Shown: in pieces, positions 54,116 to 64,000 of the stretch
Position numbering within the stretch: position 1 is the stretch's first letter
How the letters are laid out: each line of letters starts with the position of its first letter
Assembly (NCBI GenBank): GCA_021234155.1
Contig: JAJEKV010000071.1
Location: 186,001 to 250,000, forward strand
Direction: 5' to 3'
Length of the DNA: 64,000 bases
Origin: Isoetes taiwanensis
Taxonomy: Eukaryota; Streptophyta; Lycopodiopsida; Isoetales; Isoetaceae
Position numbers and translations under genes: made by a program
The notes under the pieces: model-generated
The model's database searches: none
What the model was told of the DNA's origin: nothing
The model's input: only the letters and a program-made list of their open reading frames with translations

Positions 54116-54539
54116 AAGATCTACTTTGAACATGCAGTGATAGTCTATGAGTGAGTTACACTAGCTATTGCATTGAAAAATGCCATCAATGCACAAATAA
54201 AAACAACAAATCAAATTTTTCCAAGATGATTTCTTCAAATTGCCATGACACGCTCTAAAATATCCGTTTGTTGCACCATCTGTTATTCTATAATAGACTT
54301 AAGGTCCAAATTTGGCTTGTTTCCATGTGAAGCCGAGTCTTTCTTTCATTGGGCAATTTGGCCTTCTCTAAAAGCTGTAAAGATGAAGATTTATGTCCAC
54401 ATCTGTCTTTTCGTTCATGACGCAAATCACAATAAAACATGTCACTTATGACAAGTTGATGTAGAAAAAATCAATCAGACAAAAATCATCATCTATAACT
54501 CTTTTCGAATGAGCTTGCTGTAGCGATGTACGAGGCAGA
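54116..54539. other. Stretch without a recognisable gene
   Basis: AT-rich; a 68-codon frame at 54,245-54,451 lacks any recognisable feature. Confidence 0.4.
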
Positions 54540-55314
54540 CGTGCTTTCACTTGAATGTAAAATTCTTGAAGGATGTCGACTTTCAAGAAGCTTGCAGGGG
54601 CATTTGGACCACTGCCTTTAACAGATGTCAAAGGATGGCCACCATAGTAGATGCATTCGCAGCAGTCACATCTTTTGCCAATCGGCGGGTCCGACAGTCC
54701 GCAACAACAGATTGTGCTTTATTAGATACTTTGTATTGGGACCTTCTCCTCGGTAGGGTCTTCTCCTAGGTGTTCATGAGCAGAATATACTAGCGCAAAT
54801 TCAAGTTTTGGAGGAGGAATAGATACTCTGCAGGCAAAGATTAAAGCAGATTTGCAGTGGTTTCGTGATGAAGAGCAATGTACATGCTTTTTCTTTTGTG
54901 CAGCTAAACGATATTGCATGACGTCAGCCATGTCTTCATTGCATCTATCAGATTGGAAGATCTCAAGCAATATTTGCATGATCACTTTCATGTATCTTTT
55001 TTTTTGCCAAAAGACATCCGCCCTTTTAGTCAGAAAGGCGAGATGCAGTTCTGTCTAGGATTTATCCCATCATTTTTGAAAAGCAACGTCTATCGATAGA
55101 GGCTACTATAACTGTTGCTGATCTGAATTTGGCAATTTTGGAACTTAAAAAGGGGAAGTGCCCAGGGTTAGATGGTATACATTTGAGTTCTTTCAAGAAT
55201 ATTGGGAATAGTTGGAGCTAGACGTGTTTGAGCTTCTTGTGACTTTCGTCGATCTACTGTTGGACAAAATTTTGAATACAGATACCATCTTGCTGATCCC
55301 TAAGATCAAAGATC
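54540..55314 (+). pseudogene. Second copy of the L1-type LINE (linker to start of RT), truncated
   Basis: Homologous to 1,380-2,220 along its length. It has LNVKFLK, LLDTLYWDLLL, a frame with LQWFRDEEQCT, then FGTELKKGKCPGLD-type text (about 55,145-55,170) and LLIPKIKD at 55,290-55,312. The homology breaks at 55,314, exactly where an LTR (55,315) begins. It is broken by frameshifts and stops. Confidence 0.7.
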
Positions 55315-55911
55315 TGTTTGGGGTCTGGGTTCGGGAACTCCTGCAAGACAGCCCTCTGTGAGGACCCTTGGATCTAACAGGAGAATCCGGGGACTATGTC
55401 ACGCGGGATTTGCAGGAAAACAAAGGAAAGGGAAGAGAAAACAAAGAACAATGAGACAACAATGATAAGCTTCCTTGATATCAATGATGATGATACATGA
55501 GCTCTCGCAACCGAGAGAAAACTGAAGTGAGACAAGACTCAAAACTCATCTAAAACTCATGTGCTAGCTCTACTCATATATATAGTACAATGGCCTTTGG
55601 CCCAATATAGACACTCGGTGATCTCGGTGCCGACTCTCACGGAAGGAGGCCCTGATTTTGAGGAATCTTTGGCGGTGCCTTTTGAAAAGCCTCGAATCAC
55701 GCTGACGCCGACGCTGGCGGTGACGGGATCTGCGCCATTGCTTTGCGCCGCCTCTTGTTGGACGCCAGCGTGGTCTTTGTCTCATGCGGCCTCGCCGCTT
55801 GGTCTTTGGCTGGCCTTTGACTCCCGGACCGTGCACGCACGAGGATCCTTGGACTTGACCTGGTCCGTCAGATGCATGAATAGTCCCGTACTGGGAGTTT
55901 GGGGACTAACA
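55315..55911 (-). repeat. 3' LTR of the Tat-like element
   Basis: On the reverse strand it begins TGTTAGTCCCC (55,911) directly after a polypurine tract and ends CCCCAAACA (55,315). The ends are TGTT/AACA and the length is 597 bp. A TATATATATGAGTAGAGC stretch at about 55,570-55,590 is a plausible TATA box for the element transcript. Confidence 0.75.
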
Positions 55912-58900
55912 CTCCCCCTCCCACCAAATGACACTCATGAAGGAAAGGAGGAAGTGCTTCCGAGGGCGGAAACCACGGTATGTTCGAAAGTGATCCTCAC
56001 GGGAATGAGGGCGGGCACCATTGTGATAATTGCCAATGAGGTCCTGGCGTGTTTGAAGTGCATCAGGAGTGTTGAGCCCAAGGGCAGGAGCAGCATCAAT
56101 GAGGAAGTGAGAGCGCACCATGTCTTCTAGGGCAGCATGGGCGTCAGAAGGAACAAACTGGCACTCCATGAGAAGGCGGTCCAAGACCGGAAGGCACCGA
56201 CGGCATTCGGATTGGCAAATGAAAGATGGGACGCCGCCGATTTAAAGAGCTCGACCAGATGCATTTGAGAGCAAAGACGTAAAACCAAATTTTGACGGGC
56301 AGATGAAGGATCCGGGTGAGGTGGCGACATTCTCGCAGAAAGTATCAAGGCCATGAATAGCATCAGCAAGCCGTTGCCAACCACGCTCATTAGCAATATA
56401 GAGCCAATTCTCAGTAGTGTCCAAGGTGGCATTATCCTCCCAATCTGAGCGTCTGACAAATCGGGGATCCCACCGGAGATCCGTGGAGATCCGAGGCGAG
56501 TCGACCCGCGTGGCCATCCATGACCTTCGGCCCAAAAGGGAAGACGCCAAATAAGAGAGGAACTGTGGGGGGAGGTACTCCCTAAAGGAAGCATATGGAG
56601 AGGCAAGCATGCCTGCAGTGCGTGGGTGCGTGAGCCATGTCCCCAAATGCTTGAACAAGATTCCGATCAAGAGCACGACACCAATGGTCCCATTCAAGTA
56701 GAGAGTAATTGATAGGCGGGAGGATTGACCCAACCCGTGGGGATGGTCTTGCTTTCCGAAGGCCACGGAGTTGATTGTAGCCTCCCAAGTCCGATATAAA
56801 ACAGGCAAACTCAAGATCATCGTGGTGCGCCGGATTTTTTGTTTACCGTCCAATGTTTCAACCCCGCCTGAGAGGAGGTAAGTCCGAGCAAGTTCGGGCA
56901 TGTACTCTGTTCAAAAGTCCGAGGCGGCAGGATCCTTGAAATATTGGTTGGTTGATGATACTTGACCAAGCAGCGTTGGAGTTGCCTCTAAAAACACGAT
57001 GGGCCTCATCCCGGAATTTATCATGGAGATCCGCCAGGTAGAAGTCATGAAAAACATAAGCCATTGGCTGAACAACACGGAAAATGACCAATTCGGGATC
57101 TTCAGAAGTGAGCTGATCAAAGACTAAGAGTGCACAAAATAAACCCTTGTCTTCTATAGAAAGATCCGGCCAGATCCGAAGGAAATCCGCACTTTTGAGT
57201 GGCTGTTGATGAACATTGCCATTGGCCGCGTACCACTTCAAAAGGAAAAGGTGCCGTCGGGCCACCACATAGTCAAGAATTTTGGAAGGAGTAGAGAAGT
57301 CCACGGGATGTTGGTAGCAATGTCAATATATCCCTCTGTTTGTTTTGGGCTTCTTCGCCAGATTGAAGCGCTTCTTTGGAGCTGGTGTTCAAGGTCACGG
57401 ATCCGATTCTCCTTTTCTAACAAAAGACGGGACTGATCACGGACCCGTTTAATAGGAAGCGTGGCATGTGAAGAGGATTGCCCTGGAGTATTGAGACGAA
57501 GCGTGGCAATCTCTGCGTCATCGATGACCTTCTGTTTCTGAGCCTCCGAAAGCTGAGTCTGGATGGACGTTAACTGATTTGTCAGCGTGGAAATCTGAGC
57601 TTCAAGGGAGGTGAGTCGAGCGTCACGCTCAGTGAGGTCTTGAACTTGAGTGCGGTAATTGTGAGAAAGCTCCGAATACAAAGTTTCGAGCTTAGCAATG
57701 TCTTTCTCCTTGTCACTCAGGAGGGTATCTTTTGACTTGTTCTGTTCCAACAAATCCTGAATTGTGGTTTGAAGCTGAGCCTTCTGATCTTCAAGTAGGC
57801 TTGTCTCGATCCTCGAAAGCACTTTTGAGATCTACACGGGCCCGTATGAGAGCGTGCTTTTCTTGAAGTTGGGCCTCAAAGTTTGAACTTGTGCGATTGC
57901 GGCTTGAAGGTCTTTGTGAACTGCATCAAAGCCTCCGTGGGGGCCGAACACCATTCATGAGAGCCTCCCGTGATGCGTGTAGCCGCATGGCGGCGGCTTG
58001 AACATCCCTTTGGAATTGGTACATGAGCCGCCGAGGATGTGGAGGTGCGGGGGGCCCTGATTCTTTGCCTTGTGCGAGAGTGTTGAGAGGCATGGCGGAC
58101 GGAACCGGAAGGCGGGTGGCCGGTGGAGGAAGAGGAGACGGTGACATGCGTGGTCCGGTGTTGAACATTACCGGGGAAGGTCTGGCGTGAAGGTACGGAC
58201 TGTTGGGTCCGGATTTGGGAATGCAGAGAGAAGCCGGAAAGTGGAGGCATGGGAAGTGGAAGGGCTCTCAAGAACGGGAAGATAATGGCGGATGAGGGCC
58301 GAAGATGCCACCCACTGAAACTTCGAGAGCAGAGGAGGGGGTAAACCGAATGCGGTCTACTTCTTGAAGAAGGCGGTAGAACAATAGCTGTGGCCAATCA
58401 ACATGGAGATTGGAGTGGATGGCAGTGATGACCATATTATAAAACGGCTTATTGATATGGGTGTTCTTGATGGAATACCCAAGCAATTTGCGCCATAGAA
58501 ACTTCACAAAAGTGTCATGTGGCTTGGCAATATTTGTGAGGTGGCGTCTTTGGTTGGCTTGATAGCGGGAGCACCAAATCGAAGTGGCGTCCATGTCCCG
58601 TAAAAGCAGCCCAAGAGGCGAAGGTTTTTGCAAAGGAATACGGAATACCTCAGAAATCAAATGTTGTGTAAGTAAAATGGTGGTGCCATCGACCACCGTA
58701 GCAAAATCCTCCCGCCGTTGACGATGTGGCGATGAACCGCCGCAATTGTTCGGATTGGGGGCCGGGAGCTCCATTTGCGAGAATTCGTAAAGCTTGTGGC
58801 GTTCCGCGACTTCCCGACTTGGACCAAGAAGGGCTTCACGAAAGGAGGGCGTCGAGAAAGATACAGACCCGAAAAGAGTCGCATCCCGGGGAGCGTAAGC

Positions 58901-58942
58901 TTGAAGTGTAGGAAGTTTGGGGGCAGCCATGGCGAAGAGCAT
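55906..58942 (-). pseudogene. Extra ORF between pol and 3' LTR, coiled-coil protein, frameshifted
   Basis: Pieces in order on the reverse strand: 58,942-58,268 (MAAPKLPTLQAYAPRDATLF; then a globular helical part with LLTQHLISEVFRIPLQ and NKPFYNMVITAIHSNLHVDW); a Pro/Ser-rich stretch (58,168-57,926); a long coiled coil (57,822-57,420, EDQKAQLQTTIQDLLEQNKS and heptads after it); then helical parts at 57,304-56,858, 56,901-56,242 and 56,184-55,906. About four lesions break it. The stop codon overlaps the first bases of the LTR. I do not recognise a domain with certainty. The first part recalls the 'putative plant transposon protein' region of Athila-type elements. Tat and Athila elements often carry such an extra ORF, whose role is unknown. 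Confidence 0.6.
55912..55925 (-). other. Polypurine tract of the Tat-like element
   Basis: GGTGGGAGGGGGAG on the reverse strand, adjacent to the LTR. It would prime plus-strand synthesis. It is also translated as the WWEGE end of the extra ORF. Confidence 0.8.
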
Positions 58943-59869
58943 CGGAACGAAAGGAACCGCCTGGAGAAGGCGAGAGCAGAGAACGTAAGACTAAGGCCAG
59001 AGATAGGCGAAAAGGTTTTAGGGGCGCAAGTGTAGGTGAAGGGGCATGATGAGGGCTTAACCTTCAACCGTTGATGATGCAAGTGGCGGCTGCATGCGGT
59101 TGACGATTGAAAGGCAAAATTTTGGCTAAGTCCCCAAATGGTAAAGGGAGAAGCAATGAACGGTGGCTTTATGAGACGTAAAGGGAATGATCTGATGTGA
59201 CAAAAGGTGGCAAAAGGACACACATTAATGTTCGACGGACGTGAAAAGAAGGAATGTCATTTAATGCCGGGCAACTTCGAAGTGGGATATCATTAAAGCG
59301 AAGGTGTCGGAAGGTACCATGGCTAGATATGCGGCGGGGAGAAAAGATTCCCCATTTAGTAACACCTTGCATTGCAACCACGTTGGCGAATTTTCTTATT
59401 GGTCCACGTCGGCGGGGGAGGTCCTCGGTTGACTATATAAGGCTAAGCAAGGAGGAGGCGGAGACATCCGATGGCGCGGTATGTCTGTTTTGGATTGCAC
59501 AACAAGTGCAATATCATGCCGCCCAACTATGCGGAGTGGATCACTTGTAAAATGGTCGCTGGACCTCTGGCGGTGCCACAATCGTGGTATTGCTATGGGC
59601 CGGGTGGTGTGCGGCATGGCTGAGCATGCCGATCCCCATACCAACGGGATGGAGGTGATTACACCCTTTGGGACCCCAGCGTAATTACTACCACATCCTG
59701 CGTATCACCTCTGCTCCCAACACGGAGTAGAGGAGTTTTCTCCTTAGAACTTAGTGGATAGGGCTCTGAGCCCATTTTTGTAAATAGGGCGCTGCCCATA
59801 GCGGAAATAGATGGGCTCTGCCCACATTTTGTAAAAAATTCCACCTATATAATATAAATATGCCGCCAG
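58943..59869. other. Non-coding stretch between extra ORF and integrase
   Basis: No gene. It holds two GGGCTCTG(A/C)(G/C)CCCA words and one GGGCGCTGCCCAT (59,758-59,835), short inverted repeats. A CTATATAAGG box (about 59,433) lies on the + strand. Leaders and splice signals for the extra ORF might lie here. Confidence 0.4.
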
Positions 59870-62800
59870 TTAGTCACTATCTGTTGTGTCTTTGTCTTGA
59901 ACAGCAGCTGTTGTATGATTGTCACTTTCAGTTGTATGAAATGGTTTGAGGCGAAAGCCATTAACTAGTGTAGGTAATGGAGTTCCATCTAATTCAGCCA
60001 GTTTGAAAACGCTGGGTTGTACCACTTGAACAATTTGATAAGGGCCAAGCCAGCGAAACTTTAACTTGCCCGGAAAATTTTTATAATGAGAATCATAAAG
60101 AAGAACCAAATCGCCTTCTTTGAATGTTTTTGTCTTAATACGCTTGTCATGTAAAGACTTTTGCAACTGTTGTCCATGAAGAACACGAATGTAAGCATCA
60201 CGCCTAAGTTCATCCAACTGTTCCAATTGATAAACCCTTTCTTTGAGTGCAGCAGGCGGATTATGGGCGGTAGCCAGTTGAAAACGGAGAGTTGGAAGGA
60301 TGTATTCAAAAGGCATGAGAGCTTCTTGACCATAAACCAATTTGAAAGGAGTGTGACCAGTAGCTATTTTGAAACAAGTATTGTAAGCCCAAAGAACAGT
60401 AGGAAGCTTGTTTTGCCAATCAGTGCGAGAAGCGTCACAAATTTTCTTGAGAATTGTGACCAGAGTTTTGTTGGTGCTTTCAGCCAAACCGTTCCCTTGA
60501 GGATAGTAAGGTGTGCTCTTGTGATGATGGATCAGGAGATAATTCGTCAGCTCCTTGATGGCATGATTGATAAAATGGACACCTCGATCACTGACCAGTT
60601 CCGTGGGGCAGCCAAAACGCGTGATGATTTGTTGATAGATGACCTTGCGCGTTTTGCCGCTTGGTGTTGTGCGGAAGTGCGCAAGCTTCCGCCCATTTGG
60701 TAGCGTAGTCAGTGAGGACCAGAATGTAGCGGGCACGGGTGTGCCGCGCAGGAGGATCAATGGGTCCCACAAAGTCCATCCCCCATTTGCTGAAGGGAAG
60801 TGGCGTGGCAACCGGCGTCAATGGAAGAGTGTCACGGGCCGTGGGCCTTCCCACACGCTGACAAGCATCACACGTGCGGGCGTGGGCGTGAGCGTCTTTG
60901 AAGAGCGTGGGCCAAAAATAATAACGCAAGAAGGATTTTTGCGTGCGTGGTGTCACCATGAAAATGACCACCACCGGAGCCCTTCATGGGCTTCTCGGAC
61001 AATATCACGGGACCTCATGAGGGAGAACACGGCGTCGAAGGGGCGGTATCCTTGCCTTTTTGTAAAGATGGCACGCAACCATGGTGTAGTCCGCGGACCT
61101 CGCGGAGAAATTGGTGTCGGCGGGATTGACGCTTGGTCGAGAGAGGCGTGGCGTCCCTCGGTGGAAGAGCTACGTGAGGAGATACTGCTGAAAGTCGTGG
61201 AACCAATGTGGCGTTGCCGTGACCAGAAAGAGTTGAGCGTCAGGAAAGGCGTCTGAGACTCCCGTGGAGGGATCATCTGTGTGGATGCGTGAAAGATAAT
61301 CCGGGACAACATGAGATTTGCCTGCCTTGTGAACAATTTCAAAAGGTGCAAATTCTTGCAGAAGGAGAACCCAACGAGCAATGCGGCCCGTGGGCGTGGA
61401 TTTGTTGATCAAATAAAGGAGTGCTTGGTGGTCAACAAAGAATTTGATCTGACTGCCTAAAAGATAGTGACGGAAGCGTTGGACACAGAAAATTAAACCC
61501 AAGGCTTCACGCCTCGTGGCGAGTAGTTAAGCTCGGCCGGGATTGAGTTTTCTACTGGCATATCTGTTTGGTTTGTCAGTGTGCGCATCATATTCTTGAG
61601 AAAGAACAGCTCCAATAGCGAACGCCGAGACATCTACATGGACGTGAAAGGGCTTGTCCCATTGAGGAGGAACAAGAACCGGGGCCTGAGTAAGTAAAAG
61701 CTTCAACTGTTGGAAAGCAGCATCCGCCTGGGAATTCCAAGCCCAGGTGGATTCATCACCCGTGAGTTTATGAATGGGATCTGCAATGGCTGCAAGTCCA
61801 GGAATGAAGGTGGAGTAATAATTTACCTTACCCAGGAAAGAGCGTGTCTCCTTGATATTGGCTGGTGCTTGAGCCTTGAGCACACAACTGATTTTGGCAG
61901 GATCCGTGGTGATACGCTTCTGTCGACAACGTGTCCCAACTGAGAACACACGAAGTGGCCTTAAAAAGGTGCATTTTCGGGATTGAGACTAATTGGGACT
62001 CATCACATTTCGAAAAGGCGAGTTCCAATTTATCCAAATGGTCAGCCATGGGAATGTAGGCTAAGAGAAGTCATCTTGAAAAATTTGCAAGAAGGGATTT
62101 TCCTTCATAAAATCATGGCGAGAGCATTATGCGTTGAAACGTTGATGGATAGTTTGATAATCCAAAAGGTACCACCTTGTAGGCAAAAATGCCTTACTGG
62201 GGGTGGTGAAAGTGGTCTTGAGTTGATCAGATTCTTTGATTGAGATCTGATTGTAGCCGGAAAAACCATCCATGAAGTACATCTCATGTCAGTGACCTCT
62301 TCGAGGCACGGTGCGTGAAGGGAAGTGGAAAATGATCACGCCTCCGTGGCCTGATTTAGTTTAGGTAGTCCACGCAAACACGGATCTTTCCATTGTGTTT
62401 GAGTGCAATGACAATGGGGCTCACCCATTGAGAATGTTTGACCTCATAGATCAAAACCTCGCAGCAAGGAGTTTGTCAATTTACGCCTTGACGCGATCAC
62501 GGTAGTGGGGTTGAGCGGATGCATGCCGTTGCTATCTTCGGGCGTGCATCGGATTTGGTAGGAATGGTGAGTTCCCCAAGGTTTTGTTGATCCCCGAAGG
62601 TCTCAGTAGCTCCGCTTAAAATGTGTTTGAACTTTTGAAGAGCGTGATGGCCCCGATACGATAGGGTGTCGGAAGATTGGCGGCAATGCGGGACGGTGAT
62701 TGTTGCCCACATCCACAATCTCGACTTTGAGGAGTTTGAATATGTGGGATGACTTCCGTGTCTTTGACAATATGGCGAGGAGGTTGAAGCATGACGGGAT

Positions 62801-63590
62801 GAGTGGCGTTCTGCGTGGTGAAAAAGAGGTTGCTGATTGTCATCAAGCAAAGGTTGCTTCATGGCGGCGTGTACATCAACAGGATGCGGAGGAAGTTACG
62901 CATCGAAAAGTGATCAACACGTTGGATGCGATTGCAAGGAGCCGGTAGGGTCAAGCAAGGCAGCCACGGCCTGGGTCCCCGATCAAAGCGTCATTTCTCC
63001 CCAAGGATCGGCATATTGGGGGTAGGATGGCAGAGGCGATTTCGCGGTGGAGCCCGAACTTGATAGATATTGCAGGCATCCTGGAATCGATTAATAGGAG
63101 AGAGGGTTCAGCATTATCAGCGAAATGATTTTACCCGGTTTCCAAGTCCATAGTGGCATTGAGGTGACCATCGTGATGACTAAGCGATCCGTGGCCCAAT
63201 AATGGATACTCTTGGCCTGGCGGAGGAAAGGTGCGCCAACCAACATTTCATAATCACCTGGATCTTCTCCAGCCTTCCAAACACCAAATTCTAAGGGGAA
63301 TCGGAGATCACCAATGTTGATGTGAAGAAGAGGTGTGGCGCCTTGAGGTCTCGTGATATGGCCATTAGCCAATTTGATGTCATATGGGGCCGCGATAGAG
63401 TTGTTTGATGCCCATTTGTTTTTGGAGTTTGTCCGTGATGAGATTGATGGCGCTACCTCCGTCAATTTGAACATGATTGACTTGTAGATTGCCCACCGTG
63501 GCATGTACCGTGGGTGTAGAGGTAGCGGCGCCCCAATCAAAAGCGGTGGGAGTGGTAGCGGTCCTTGAGAGCGGGACATAGTTTCAAAAT
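59870..63590 (-). pseudogene. Tat-like gypsy pol: protease, RT, RNase H, integrase
   Basis: From high to low coordinate: protease with IDGGSAINLITDK in a shifted frame (about 63,440-63,400) and GDYEMLVGAPFLRQAKSIHY (63,200); RT with a YFMDGFSGYNQISI block (about 62,280-62,240); RT end and connection NIKETRSFLGKVNYYSTFIP (61,850); RNase H with HVDVSAFAIGAVLSQ (61,640) and FFVDHQALLYLINKSTPTGR with HKAGKSHVVPDYLSR (61,450-61,290); integrase zinc domain CDACQRVGRP (60,870), first catalytic Asp in WGMDFVGPID (60,780), second in ELVSDRGVHF (60,600), Glu in QGNGLAESTNKTL (60,490); C-terminal KFRWLGPYQIVQVVQPSVFKL (60,060). The last 313 codons (60,811-59,870) are open. RT is the most damaged. Confidence 0.85.
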
Positions 63591-63962
63591 TGTTGCCAGA
63601 CTTAAGGAAATTTTGATTTTTGCCAGCTCCTCTTGGAGTTCCAGAGGCACATGAGAAAAAGGATCTGCTGGATCCACGGGTGCTGGAGTGCGTGGTAATG
63701 AAGCAGCAACTTCTTTGAGAAGGTCAACCTCGGCAGCAATATTCGGATATGTCTGAGAGCGTGGAGGTTGAGATGTGGAAGGTGCATCTTGTCTTTGCTG
63801 AGCTCTGGTGGTGGCATGAACATTAGCCAACGTGCGGCCTTCAGCAGCTTGCATGAGGTTCAGAATGCTTTGGCGTACTTTAGGCATGACATGAGGCATG
63901 AGTTTTTCCAAGTCAGGTGCAAAGTGAACCTTTTTGTCCTCTTCATGAGGGATTGTGTCCAC
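63537..63962 (-). pseudogene. Gag C-terminus of the Tat-like element
   Basis: 141 open codons ending near the protease: KVRQSILNLMQAAEGRTLAN, then a Gln/Pro/Ser-rich part, then EVDLLKEVAASLPRTPAPVD and LEEL-type helices. This is the spacer between gag core and protease in this type of element. It continues past its Met upstream towards 64,000. Confidence 0.6.
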
Positions 63963-64000
63963 TGCAAAGGCAGGTTGCGTGCCATTAGGAATAATGGTTA

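Larger units (their letters stand above)
55315..64000 (-). mobile_element. Tat/Athila-like Ty3/gypsy retrotransposon, 3' end to gag, runs off the window
   Basis: On the reverse strand the order is gag end (63,962-63,537), protease, RT, RNase H, integrase (stop at 59,870), about 0.9 kb non-coding, an extra ORF (58,942-55,906), polypurine tract and 3' LTR (55,911-55,315). FMDGFSGYNQI-type RT, the DGGSA protease site and lack of a chromodomain favour the Tat/Athila branch. It is inserted into a LINE. The other LTR and the target duplication partner lie beyond 64,000. The last five bases before the LTR are AGATC (55,310-55,314). Confidence 0.8.

Noticed and set aside
55561-56130. 189-codon + strand frame at the Tat-like LTR
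   Set aside because: It overlaps the LTR and the antisense of the extra ORF; no conserved features.
60161-61256. Long + strand frames opposite integrase (180 and 205 codons)
   Set aside because: They are antisense shadows of the conserved integrase and RNase H frames on the - strand.

Overview
This window is nuclear DNA from a land plant. The evidence is a plastid-targeted starch phosphorylase gene with 15 small exons, a plant-type HMGB gene, and introns with canonical GT..AG borders inside a dense nest of retroelements. Plant L1-type LINEs with a zinc-binding C-terminus, a chromodomain Ty3/gypsy family and a Tat/Athila-like Ty3/gypsy element are all present. A DIRS-type (tyrosine-recombinase) retrotransposon and a DUF7869-type gene are also present. 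Both are uncommon or absent in the flowering-plant sequences I know, so a seed-free vascular plant (fern or lycophyte) is my best guess. That is an inference, not something the sequence states.

Layout. From 0.8 to 8.3 kb lies a broken L1-type LINE on the + strand (endonuclease, reverse transcriptase, zinc-binding end). It was split by a 3.0-kb non-autonomous LTR retrotransposon (2361-5375) with a perfect 5-bp target duplication and an internal region made largely of covarying hairpins. A second LINE 3' end lies inverted at 9.15-9.43 kb. From 10.6 to 11.45 kb (-) is a seven-exon HMG-box gene. From 13.5 to 14.6 kb are a fold-back element and degenerate repeats. From 15.6 to 25.8 kb is an unusual block. 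A decaying intron-containing gene on the - strand shows a ParB-like GNH segment and a methyltransferase-like segment. It is divergent from a decaying DUF7869-type gene on the + strand. The 2 kb between them carries a cluster of GATCGC...GCGATC palindromes.

From 26.1 to 33.06 kb (-) are tandem, decayed chromodomain gypsy copies around one LTR. From 33.06 to 41.0 kb (+) is a DIRS element with split direct repeats. From 41.0 to 42.3 kb (-) is another chromovirus piece (protease to reverse transcriptase). From 43.5 to 49.1 kb (-) is the intact alpha-glucan phosphorylase gene. From 52.05 to 53.4 kb (+) are an LTR and gag of the chromovirus family. From 54.5 to 55.3 kb is a second copy of the LINE, cut at 55,315 by a Tat-like gypsy element. 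That element runs on the - strand to the window end, with LTR, polypurine tract, an extra ORF after pol, integrase, RNase H, reverse transcriptase, protease and the end of gag.

Only two genes look like ordinary host genes: the phosphorylase (plastid starch metabolism) and the HMGB (chromatin). Everything else is mobile DNA or unassigned. Exon borders were placed by eye using reading frame, GT/AG rule and family conservation. No alignment or database search was run.
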